Below, piece by piece: positions 8,020 to 14,243 of a stretch of 16,973 nt of DNA; the first letter of the stretch is position 1; every line of letters begins with the position of its first letter. The notes under the pieces are model-generated. The model was not told where the DNA came from, did no database searches, and saw only the letters and a list, made by a program, of their open reading frames with translations. Origin of the DNA: an uncultured Clostridium sp. (GTDB lineage Bacteria > Bacillota > Clostridia > TANB77 > CAG-508); the NCBI GenBank assembly GCA_900554815.1, contig USIO01000032.1, forward strand, positions 1 through 16,973, in the 5' to 3' direction. The position numbers and the translations under genes are program-made.

Positions 8020-10003
8020 TTATGCTGCTTTTGGAATAGCAGTAGTATTTTTGTTATATACTTTCATAGTTTTTGCGTTAGTTATTACAGGTTTTATAAT
8101 AGTACAATCTTCATTATTATAATAATCTGCAATTTTTAAATTTGAGCCCTTAACTACATTAGACAAAATTAATTGTGAGTTACTTGCATAACTTTTTATA
8201 AAATCATAATCTGCACAACTTTCCATGTCATCAATGAAGATAGGGAAGTTAGTTTTTGCGATTTTATTAAACATATTGGCAAATTCTAAGGCTGTTGCAA
8301 TAGTTTCTGACCTAGACAAATTAGATAATAAATTACCTTTGTAAGTAATTACGAAGTCGTCTTTTATTTCTCCTGTTGTCTTTAATACAGAATAAAACTT
8401 CACTTTAACATCTTTTAAGTAATGTTTTGCAAGTTTCATTTTTTCTTCAATGTAACCAATATATAGCTTTTGAGCAACTTTTCTTGCATCTTTCAAATCA
8501 CTAATATATTTATTTTGTATAGAAATTTGTTTATTAAAATTAGATATGTCGATTTTAGCATTTTGTATATTTTTTTCTTTGATAGAAATTTCATTATTAA
8601 ATTTTTCTATTTCTTTTTTCTCTAATTCTAATTTATCTATATTTTCTTTTATATTGGCAATTTTCTTAGTATTATCTATACTTGTATCTCCACCTAGTGC
8701 GTGATAATGACACTTTTCCATTGTAAGTTTAAATTTTAAGTCTTTTTCCTTTGCCTCTAATGTGTTTTTCCTGTTAAAAGCATCTGTTAAATCTTTTTTC
8801 ATATTAGCAATAGTTTTTTCTTTTGCTTTATCTTTTATAGTTTGTTCACAAGTAGGACAAAGACAGTCTGTACCATTTTTTATTGCTAAATATTTTTGTT
8901 TTCCTGATTTCATAGTTTTTGCAAGTTCCGTAATTTCTGTCGATATATTTAAAATTTCTTTTTCTAAATCTGCTACTTTTTGCTTTTGAATTTCCTTATC
9001 TCTAATTTGTTTGTCATTTGATAATGAATCCAATTCTTGATAAGCAAGTGAAAGCTCAACTTCTTTTTCAAATTTTTTAGCTTCAGGTAATTTTTCATCT
9101 GCTATATTTTGAGCATAATCAATTTTGCCATTTAATGAAGTGATATAACTTTCGGCTTTCTTTATGTCTTGATTTAACTCTGATATGTAAGTAGGTATAT
9201 CTTGTGGGTTACCTTCTAATAACTTTTGTTCTTCATTACTTAAATTATCATACGCAATATCCATAAAAATATTTAAAAGGTGGGTATTTATAAATTCTTC
9301 TTGTTCTTTTGGAGATAGCATATAATAATATTTTATATCTCTTAAAACAACATCTTTAAAACTACTAAATAATTCTTTTTGTGATAATTCTTCAAACTGC
9401 TTATTAGTAATTTCCTGTAATTTATTAGAAATATAAAGTTCTTTTAATTCTTGCTCGCTAAATTTGTCGTAAATCTCTCTTACATGGATTTTAAAATATC
9501 TTTTTAGTAAATTTTGTTTTTGTAAATCACTAAGTCCATTAAATATTTCAATAGGCCTTGTGTTAGACAAATACTTATCAACTAACTCTTTTTGTTCTGC
9601 AGGTTTTTTAGATAAGAAATATAATGGGTTTATAATAGACAAAAATAATTTCTTATCTTTGTAATAGTTAATTAATTCATTTTGAGTTATCTGCTTTCCA
9701 TCAAGTAATATAGAATTGTTTTTTGTTCCAACTCTATTTTTAGTACGAATTAGTATATGGCTAATTCCTTGATTATCTGTAAAATGCAATTCGCCATAAG
9801 AACTATCTACATTTTTATTGATAAGACAAGATTTTTCATCTCCTGATAAGTTAGTTCCTAAAAGTGTATTTACAATAGCATAGAGAATATTACTCTTTCC
9901 AGATCGATTTTTTCCACTAATAGCTGTTGTATCATATAACTTTGTTTCAAATACCCCTTTAAACTTTCTAAATCCGAATTGTTTTAATATAATCAACTTT
10001 CAT
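8020..10003 (-). CDS. Rad50/RecF-like ATPase with zinc hook; needs a +1 frameshift
   Basis: About 660 aa. Walker A GKNRSGKS is near residue 30. Coiled coils flank a Rad50-type hook C-P-T-C (codons at 8859-8848). An ABC signature LSRSE (near 8319) and Walker B FPIFIDDME (near 8232) close the head. Rad50/SMC-type proteins bind and process DNA ends; no SbcD/Mre11 nuclease is adjacent, so it resembles solitary phage and ICE repair ATPases. The ATG at 10003-10001, with AAGGAG 10 nt upstream and six nt after the previous stop, opens a frame that stops after 11 codons. A +1 shift at ATT-CGG-A (9979-9973) joins MKVDYIKTI to GFRKFKG, a natural start for this family. The alternative, a TTG start at 9996, lacks a well-spaced ribosome site and directly follows TGA-AAG. 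It ends -IPKAA. Confidence 0.8.
9973..9979 (-). promoter_or_regulatory. Candidate +1 frameshift site ATT-CGG-A in the ATPase gene
   Basis: Zero frame from the ATG at 10003 reads ACA-ATT-CGG-ATT-TAG. Skipping the C at 9976 gives ATT-GGA and enters the 650-codon ATPase frame. It is the same heptamer as at 11443-11437. The layout, a slip-prone P-site codon followed by a rare CGN/AGG Arg codon in the A site, parallels Ty1 CUU-AGG-C. An assembly or sequencing indel is the alternative. Confidence 0.5.
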
Positions 10004-10009
10004 ATAACC

Positions 10010-10261
10010 TTAACTCCTTTTTTCTTGTATTTTCTTTGACTTTTTTCTTTTTCTGTATTTTTGATATTTTCTTGCATAAGGTTTTCGTAAATATTTTTCT
10101 TCTATCCAGTCCTCTGTACCATCTTTAAATTTAACTAAGTAATCAAGATAATAAGAATCTCTTTCAATAATATAAGCTGGTTGTTTTTTATAAAACTTAC
10201 CAGCATTTTCACCAGGACCATATACAAAAACCTTATCTTTATTCTTGAATTTATTTTTCAT
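10010..10261 (-). CDS. Small basic SH3-like protein, 83 aa
   Basis: The N-terminal ~55 residues show a small beta-barrel pattern (KDKVFVYGPGENAGKFY, AYIIERDSYYLDYLVKFKDGTEDWIEE) like Tudor/KOW/SH3 modules. The tail is almost entirely Lys/Arg (KYRKRKKSKKIQEKR), so nucleic-acid binding is likely by composition. No family is identified. It has its own promoter with two palindromes (10321-10358), and GGAG 10 nt before the ATG. Its last codons supply the ribosome binding site of the ATPase gene. Confidence 0.6.
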   Translation of the reverse strand: MKNKFKNKDKVFVYGPGENAGKFYKKQPAYIIERDSYYLDYLVKFKDGTEDWIEEKYLRKPYARKYQKYRKRKKSKKIQEKRS

Positions 10262-10320
10262 TTTGTATATTCTCCTTTTTTAAAATTTTTATTTTTTGAC
10301 CATTGACTTATTTTTGTTTT

Positions 10321-10358
10321 TTGTATATTATATATACAATTAATGCAAATGACATTTG
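10321..10358 (-). promoter_or_regulatory. Promoter overlapped by two palindromes
   Basis: On the minus strand -35 ATGTCA (10355-10350), 17 bp, then -10 TATAAT (10332-10327), upstream of the 83-aa and ATPase genes. A perfect dyad CAAATG-A-CATTTG (10346-10358) covers the -35. TTGTATAT-TAT-ATATACAA (10321-10339) covers the -10. Either looks like a repressor operator; no candidate repressor gene is adjacent. Confidence 0.5.
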
Positions 10359-10375
10359 TAAATAACGGTAGTAGT

Positions 10376-10396
10376 ATAAGAAAACCCCTTTCTTAT
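10376..10396 (-). other. Small hairpin at the end of the RDF-like gene
   Basis: Arms ATAAGAAA and TTTCTTAT (8 bp) enclose a loop that reads GGGGT on the minus strand and overlaps the stop codon. There is no U-run after it, so it is more likely an mRNA-end or pause hairpin than a terminator. Confidence 0.3.
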
Positions 10397-11476
10397 GCTG
10401 CTATATTTTTTTGTGCTTCTTTTTCGTTATTTTGTACGAATTTAAAATCTGTTAATATTTTTTTGTCTTTAAATTCTTGTATTTCTGTTTCTAAAACTGA
10501 GCCAATGCCACAATTAAGTATTGGTTCAACTAATTCTGGTTTAACAATAAAATTAACAGGTTTATCTGTCATATCGTAAAACTCTCCAATAAAATATTCT
10601 TTTGGTTTTCCATCTTTCATAAATTCTTCTGTATGGTGATTTGTAAAATAGTAGCATTTGTCAATATTAGGTTTTTCTGATACTTCAATTTTTGTTACTT
10701 TTTTAGTGCTTTTCTTTGTTGCTTTCTTTTTAGGTTCTTCTTTTGGTGTTTCATTTACTTTTTTATCCTTATTTTCTGTATTGTTATTCACAACTTGTTC
10801 ATTTGCTGTGGATTGTTCTTGTGAATTTTCTTCTTTTTGTGGGGTTGTTGTGTTAGAAATAAAATCTTCTTTTTTGATAATATCAATAATATAGTTATTA
10901 AATGTCTTTCCATCTTTTGAATTTTCAACTTGTTTTAGAAATAAAATATATTTTCCTTTAACAGTATTTCCTTGTTCTTTTTGTAAATAAAAATATTGAT
11001 TTAGAGCATCTACTGCTTGCTGGCTAGTAATCTTCATAAGCCAAATTCTATCTGTTGCTATTTTAGGTATAAGAAATTTAAGCCAACCTATTTTTTTACA
11101 GTCAGGTGGTCCAACTTGTTTTTTCTGTCTATACTGACAGTTAATACCTAAACATTTTATTTTTTGCCAACCGTCTTTTGTCTTTTGATTTGCTTCATCA
11201 GTTCCATACTTGCAATAACATACTTGTCCTGACTGGTTTGACCTTGAATATTTTGCAGAAAAAGGTTCTTCGGTAATAAACTCAATTTCTATACTTGTTT
11301 TTCCTTTATATATTTGGTCAAACTTTTGCAAATATCCTTGCATATATTGGTCTTGTACTTTTGCTATAAAATGTCCCAATTCTTTTGCTCTTTTTCCTCC
11401 ATTTGAAGTTGGTACTTGTTCTCCATGTTGGATTCTTCCGAATTACTGGTAAATTTACATACCTTGTCTGTTCCAT
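10393..11476 (-). CDS. Gp3-like recombination directionality factor candidate; needs a +1 frameshift
   Basis: The layout matches the Gp3-like RDF family: an N-terminal GRIQHGEQVPTSNGGKR, a Cys-rich part (VCYCKYG, KCLGINCQYR, PPDCKK) that probably binds zinc, then GWLKFLIPKIATDRIW and a KITSQQAVDALNQY helix. A Lys-rich linker and a second ~80-residue domain (KCYYFTNHH, EYFIGEFYDM) follow. By family it would bias a recombinase toward excision, though those RDFs usually pair with serine integrases and the one seen here is a tyrosine type. The conserved N-terminus lies upstream of the only in-frame start (TTG at 11379, poor ribosome site) and is closed off by TAA at 11445-11443. The ATG at 11476 (AAGGA 10 nt upstream) reaches it only by +1 shift at 11443-11437, giving MEQTRYVNLPVI-GRIQHG. 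It ends -KNIAA. Confidence 0.65.
11437..11443 (-). promoter_or_regulatory. Candidate +1 frameshift site ATT-CGG-A in the RDF-like gene
   Basis: Zero frame from the ATG at 11476 reads CCA-GTA-ATT-CGG-AAG; skipping the C at 11440 gives ATT-GGA and the conserved GRIQHGEQ frame. It is identical over AATTCGGA to the site in the ATPase gene. The other starts at 11495 and 11486 are in a third frame that would need a -1 shift instead. Confidence 0.45.
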
Positions 11477-11498
11477 AATACTTCATTCCTTTCATCTT

Positions 11499-11861
11499 CT
11501 ATGCAGCAATTAATTCTTCTGCATAACAGTAGTTTTTTTGTACTTTGCTAGTATCAATAGTGTAAATTGGATATATGCTATTATTTACAACACATATTCC
11601 TGTTTGATTTTTGATAATACCAAGTTCTAATAACTGTGGTATTAGGGTAGGTTTAAACTTACAGTCAACCACAATTTCATCTTCTCCAAGCACTTTGCTA
11701 TTTTGTTCAAGAGAAATGTCAGCAAAATGTGCAGTTTCATTTGTGGCTGGATCAATACCAAATAAACTAAGTTGTAAATCTCCATTAGAATACCTTGAAC
11801 TATGTAAAAAACAATTTTTAAATATAGTCTCATATAGTTCAAAACTAAATCCATTTTTCAT
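11499..11861 (-). CDS. DUF4313-type protein, first gene of the long operon
   Basis: 120 aa from the ATG at 11861, chosen because AAGGAG lies about 10 nt upstream and the sequence before it (LKERRIYQKNLFYTKIMEGD) looks like translated leader. The pattern FELYETIFKN, QLSLFGIDPATNETAHFADISL, VVDCKFKPTLIPQLLELGI, then YPIYTI is that of DUF4313 proteins common on Clostridia mobile elements; the function is unknown. It follows the ~320-nt structured leader. A strong AGGAGG at 11921-11915 has no start codon within 20 nt. The C-terminus is -ELIAA. Confidence 0.7.
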   Translation of the reverse strand: MKNGFSFELYETIFKNCFLHSSRYSNGDLQLSLFGIDPATNETAHFADISLEQNSKVLGEDEIVVDCKFKPTLIPQLLELGIIKNQTGICVVNNSIYPIYTIDTSKVQKNYCYAEELIAA

Positions 11862-12181
11862 AATAACTAAATCTCCTTCCATTATTTTTGTGTAAAAAAG
11901 ATTTTTTTGATAAATCCTCCTTTCCTTTAATTTGGGTAAAAAAATAGAAAGTAACAACTAAAAGCGGGGGTTGGGGATAGGCTTTTAGAATTATTACTTT
12001 CTTTTATATTTGAGCATCACAAATAATCTATATATTTGATATGCTAAATACCCATTTTATGCTACATTGTATAAAATGTAGAAATACTGCTACTAACTAT
12101 AAATTTTAGTAGTTATGCCATAAAAGTTATTCTTTTATGGGTAGTTATAGTATGATAACTATAACATAAATCTTATTACAC
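11862..12181 (-). ncRNA. Structured ~320-nt 5' leader of the long operon
   Basis: From the predicted start near 12181 to the first ATG the RNA can form a row of stems: 12142-12161 (TAGTTAT/ATAACTA), 12118-12140 (CCATAAAAG/CTTTTATGG, 9 bp), 12090-12112 (CTACTAA/TTAGTAG), 12062-12081 (CTACATT/AATGTAG), then the terminator-like hairpin 11947-12001. Competing pairings exist: CATTTTAT 12053-12060 with ATAAAATG 12071-12078, and TACCCAT 12049-12055 with ATGGGTA 12137-12143. No known riboswitch consensus is recognised. The role proposed, attenuation or antitermination of the operon, is inference. Confidence 0.5.
11938..12001 (-). terminator. Attenuator-like terminator in the operon leader
   Basis: On the minus strand an outer arm GAAAGTAA..TTACTTTC and an inner arm CTAAAAGC/GCTTTTAG form a stem of about 19 bp with a 2-nt bulge. 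The C-rich loop is CTATCCCCAACCCCC and the stem is followed by TATTTTTTT. A wobble pair makes the minus-strand form the better one. It lies about 80 nt before the first start codon. Confidence 0.7.
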
Positions 12182-12187
12182 ACTTAT

Positions 12188-12216
12188 ATTTTACATAGTT
12201 TTTTTAGTTATTTCAA
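12188..12216 (-). promoter_or_regulatory. Main promoter of the long minus-strand operon
   Basis: -35 TTGAAA (12216-12211), a 17-bp spacer and -10 TAAAAT (12193-12188), five of six matches in each box. It is the best sigma-A-type promoter in the divergent region and would start the leader near 12181. A weaker alternative with -10 TACAAT lies further upstream at about 12303-12308. Confidence 0.6.
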
Positions 12217-12228
12217 TAAACACAAAAT

Positions 12229-12255
12229 AAAAAATTTTTTCATTGATATATCAAT
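12229..12255. promoter_or_regulatory. Tandem perfect palindromes, candidate operator
   Basis: A6T6 at 12229-12240 and ATTGATATATCAAT at 12242-12255 are perfect palindromes side by side, just upstream of the operon promoter. The second resembles AT-rich operators of small HTH repressors. The remaining sequence to 12411 is AT-rich with no further gene or clear signal seen. Confidence 0.4.
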
Positions 12256-12411
12256 ATTTGTCTGAATTTTTTATATGGCTTTTTAAATTTATTTTCAAAA
12301 AATTGTACTCTATCCCTGTTATATCAAGCAATACAAACGAAAAAAATTTCCACTTTTTCAGCATTCCCATATTAAAAAAATTCCTATACAATTTATTGGG
12401 GAGGTGAAGAA

Positions 12412-12708
12412 ATGGAAGAAAAGGATGATGTGCTTGATAATTTATTCGACAAGAAAGAAGATGATGACTTATTTAATTTAGAAGATAAGGAACTAAAAAG
12501 ATTGGATGCAGAACTAGGAGAAATGAACGACAAAATGGATAAATTCATAAATGAAGAAATACCACCTCAAACAAGAGATAATGCAAGAGAACATTTAAGA
12601 GAGTATTCTAATCTTTTATTCACATATCTTCATCGTGAAAACCAATTATTTTACAAAAACGGAATAGCAGACGGTATTCAGATTTTGCTATTTGCATTAA
12701 CTATGTAA
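12412..12708 (+). CDS. Small acidic helical protein, 98 aa
   Basis: The N-terminal 55 residues are Asp/Glu-rich and helical (DDVLDNLFDKKEDDDLF; KRLDAELGEMNDKMDKF). The C-terminus ends in a YKNGIADGIQILLFAL segment, reminiscent of DUF6809-like small proteins from Clostridia elements, in which a 'F.xGFxLGxRL' helix ends the chain; this match is weak. GGGGAGGTG precedes the ATG by 5 nt, a strong ribosome site. It is divergent from the long operon and 177 nt upstream of the integrase start, possibly co-transcribed with it. Confidence 0.65.
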   Translation: MEEKDDVLDNLFDKKEDDDLFNLEDKELKRLDAELGEMNDKMDKFINEEIPPQTRDNAREHLREYSNLLFTYLHRENQLFYKNGIADGIQILLFALTM

Positions 12709-12717
12709 TTTGTAACT

Positions 12718-12740
12718 GTCCTATATGTTATATATAGGGC
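12718..12740 (+). other. Hairpin after the 98-aa gene
   Basis: GTCCTATAT and ATATAGGGC pair over 9 bp with a 5-nt loop, 10 nt after the stop codon. It has no U-run, so it is at best a weak or factor-assisted terminator, or a protein site next to the repeats. Confidence 0.35.
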
Positions 12741-12758
12741 AATAATTTGAAACAAAAT

Positions 12759-12870
12759 ATATGTCGCATAACTGTACTTATGTGACATATAACTAAAAAT
12801 AATGGTGTAAATATAGAATTATATGCAACATAATTGCCGAATATCATAAAAAATATATGTTACATAATTG
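12759..12870. repeat. Four iteron-like repeats before the integrase
   Basis: Copies of ATATGynrCATAAyTG lie at 12759-12774 (ATATGTCGCATAACTG), 12775-12790 (inverted, TTATGTGACATAT), 12821-12836 (ATATGCAACATAATTG) and 12855-12870 (ATATGTTACATAATTG). The first two form a 13-bp inverted repeat with one mismatch and a 6-bp gap. Each repeat is itself partly dyad (TATGTnrCATA). The last copy ends 16 nt before the integrase ATG. Candidate roles are recombinase arm sites, a regulator's operators, or replication iterons. Confidence 0.75.
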
Positions 12871-12885
12871 AAATGGGGTGAAAAT

Positions 12886-13752
12886 ATGTTAGAAGATTTT
12901 AAAAAATATATGATAAAAAATAAATTAAGTGAAAATACATATAAATCTTATTTGTTAGATGTTAAATTGTATATAAATTATTATAAGGACAGTTACGGTG
13001 AAGATTTTGAAAAATTAAATAGTATTGATATACAAACTTATAAATCTTATTTAAAAAATATTGAGAATCAAAAGCCAGTTACAATCAATAGAAAATTGAA
13101 TGCACTAAAAAAGTTTAATGAATATTTAGTAGATAAAGGAATACAAAATGATATTGTAATAGACAAAAGGGATTATATAAAAATAGCACCTAATTTTGTA
13201 AAAAAAGATGCTCCAGATGAAAAAAAAATAAATAAGTTAATACACAAGGCAGTAGATAGCAAAAGAGATACTTGTATTATAATTCTTGCAAGCAATGGTG
13301 GACTTCGTGCAGAGGAAATTGTAAATATAAAACTTATACATGTTCATCTTGAACAAAGATTTATTGCAATAATAGGAAAAGGGGAGAAATATAGAGAAGT
13401 AACTATCAATGATAAAATGTATAAAGCACTTCAAGAATATTTAGAAGAAAGATTACAAACTAACCAGGATAACCCATATTTATTTGTAGGAAAGAAAAGT
13501 AGTTTTTATAAGGATAAGCCTATGTCAAGAAGTATTGTAAATCGTATATTAAATAAATATAATGTTGAAGTAAAAATAGAAGATTTACACCCTCATTTAT
13601 TAAGGCATTATTTTGGATCTACTGCATATTACAAAGCAGGGTATAGTTTAATTCAAATCGCATCACAGTTAGGACATTCAGACATAAAAACAACTAGGGG
13701 ATATATAGATAACCACAATAAAAATATGTTAGATTTATCTAATCGCTTGTAA
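12886..13752 (+). CDS. Tyrosine recombinase (integrase, XerC/D type)
   Basis: 288 aa. An N-terminal SAM-like core-binding domain (~1-95; MIKNKLSENTYKSYLLDVKLY, QKPVTINRKLNALKKF) precedes the catalytic domain. Catalytic residues visible: R141 in GGLRAEEI, H237-L-L-R240-H in the box II motif, H264 in LGHSDIKTT and the nucleophile Y273 in RGYIDNH. The length and lack of an arm-binding N-terminal domain resemble XerC/D and simple element integrases. I chose the ATG at 12886 because GGGGTGA is 5 nt upstream; a TTG at 12868 overlaps the last iteron. It probably integrates and excises the element. No att core is identifiable without the flanks. Confidence 0.9.
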   Translation: MLEDFKKYMIKNKLSENTYKSYLLDVKLYINYYKDSYGEDFEKLNSIDIQTYKSYLKNIENQKPVTINRKLNALKKFNEYLVDKGIQNDIVIDKRDYIKIAPNFVKKDAPDEKKINKLIHKAVDSKRDTCIIILASNGGLRAEEIVNIKLIHVHLEQRFIAIIGKGEKYREVTINDKMYKALQEYLEERLQTNQDNPYLFVGKKSSFYKDKPMSRSIVNRILNKYNVEVKIEDLHPHLLRHYFGSTAYYKAGYSLIQIASQLGHSDIKTTRGYIDNHNKNMLDLSNRL

Positions 13753-13799
13753 TATAACATTTGTTGCTACTTTCGACAAAATTTTCATAAAACTTATAG

Positions 13800-13838
13800 T
13801 ATAATTCAATAAACTAGCATATATAATATTGAATTATA
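13800..13838. repeat. Perfect 12-bp inverted repeat downstream of the integrase
   Basis: TATAATTCAATA (13800-13811) and TATTGAATTATA (13827-13838) are exact reverse complements 15 bp apart. The left arm contains TATAAT. No U-run follows, so it is not a normal terminator. It could be an operator for the 100-aa gene, or a recombination site next to int; the Xer-like spacing (arms with a central gap) is suggestive but the gap is longer than the usual 6-8 bp. Confidence 0.6.
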
Positions 13839-13893
13839 GCGTTTATTATAATAATATTATTTTGGTACACTAATAATGTGATAAGGTGATAGT

Positions 13894-14196
13894 ATGGAAG
13901 GTTTATGGATTGATTTTAGTGAAATCTTTTTAAGAAAACATGGAGAAAAGGTCTTTAAAAATATTACTAATCAAATAGAAATAGAAAATAAAAGTAGTTG
14001 TGATAAAAAGTATGTTGATATTATATTCGCGGTTGCTTTTCTCACTTATATAGGATTAGATGATACAAATAAGATATATCTTTTAAGGGATATTCCTAAA
14101 AATATTGATATAGAGAGCATACAGAAAATTCATAAAAAATCTATTTCAAAAATCCAAGAATATATAAAAGATACAAACAAAAATAACAGGACTTAG
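13894..14196 (+). CDS. Hypothetical protein, 100 aa
   Basis: Not recognised. A helical protein: an amphipathic start (GLWIDFSEIFLRKHGEKVF), a hydrophobic stretch (DIIFAVAFLTYIGL) too short and interrupted for a sure membrane segment, and a Lys/Ile-rich end. AAGGTGA lies close to the ATG. It stands alone between the integrase and a bidirectional terminator, so it may be the last plus-strand gene of the element. Confidence 0.55.
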   Translation: MEGLWIDFSEIFLRKHGEKVFKNITNQIEIENKSSCDKKYVDIIFAVAFLTYIGLDDTNKIYLLRDIPKNIDIESIQKIHKKSISKIQEYIKDTNKNNRT

Positions 14197-14217
14197 TAAG
14201 CCTGTTATTATATTTTA
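14182..14217 (+). terminator. Bidirectional terminator between convergent genes
   Basis: AATAACAGG and CCTGTTATT pair over 9 bp with a 10-nt loop, followed by ATATTTTAG on the plus strand and TTTGTTTG on the minus strand. It overlaps the end of the 100-aa gene and faces the radical SAM gene ending at 14244. Confidence 0.7.
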
Positions 14218-14243
14218 GTAACACAAAAATTGTAATTTGTCTT

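Noticed and set aside
11443..11495. Alternative N-terminus for the RDF-like protein from ATG 11495 or 11486 (MKYYGTDKVCKF) with a -1 shift or a lost T
   Set aside because: Possible, but the ATG at 11476 has the better-spaced ribosome site and needs the same +1 event as the ATPase gene; kept only as an alternative.
11642..11854. Minus-strand 70-aa frame inside the DUF4313 gene
   Set aside because: It is a shifted frame of a supported gene, with no family-like sequence and no separate ribosome site.
11966..11980. G-quadruplex in GGGGGTTGGGG on the plus strand
   Set aside because: Only two clear G-runs are present; a quadruplex needs four, and the block is explained as the loop of the attenuator hairpin.
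12000..12165. CRISPR array or tRNA cluster in the hairpin-rich intergenic region
   Set aside because: The stems differ from each other in sequence and spacing, there are no regular repeat-spacer units, and no cloverleaf or CCA-type end was found.
13237..13434. Minus-strand frame inside the integrase gene
   Set aside because: It is antisense to catalytic residues of the recombinase and has no ribosome site.
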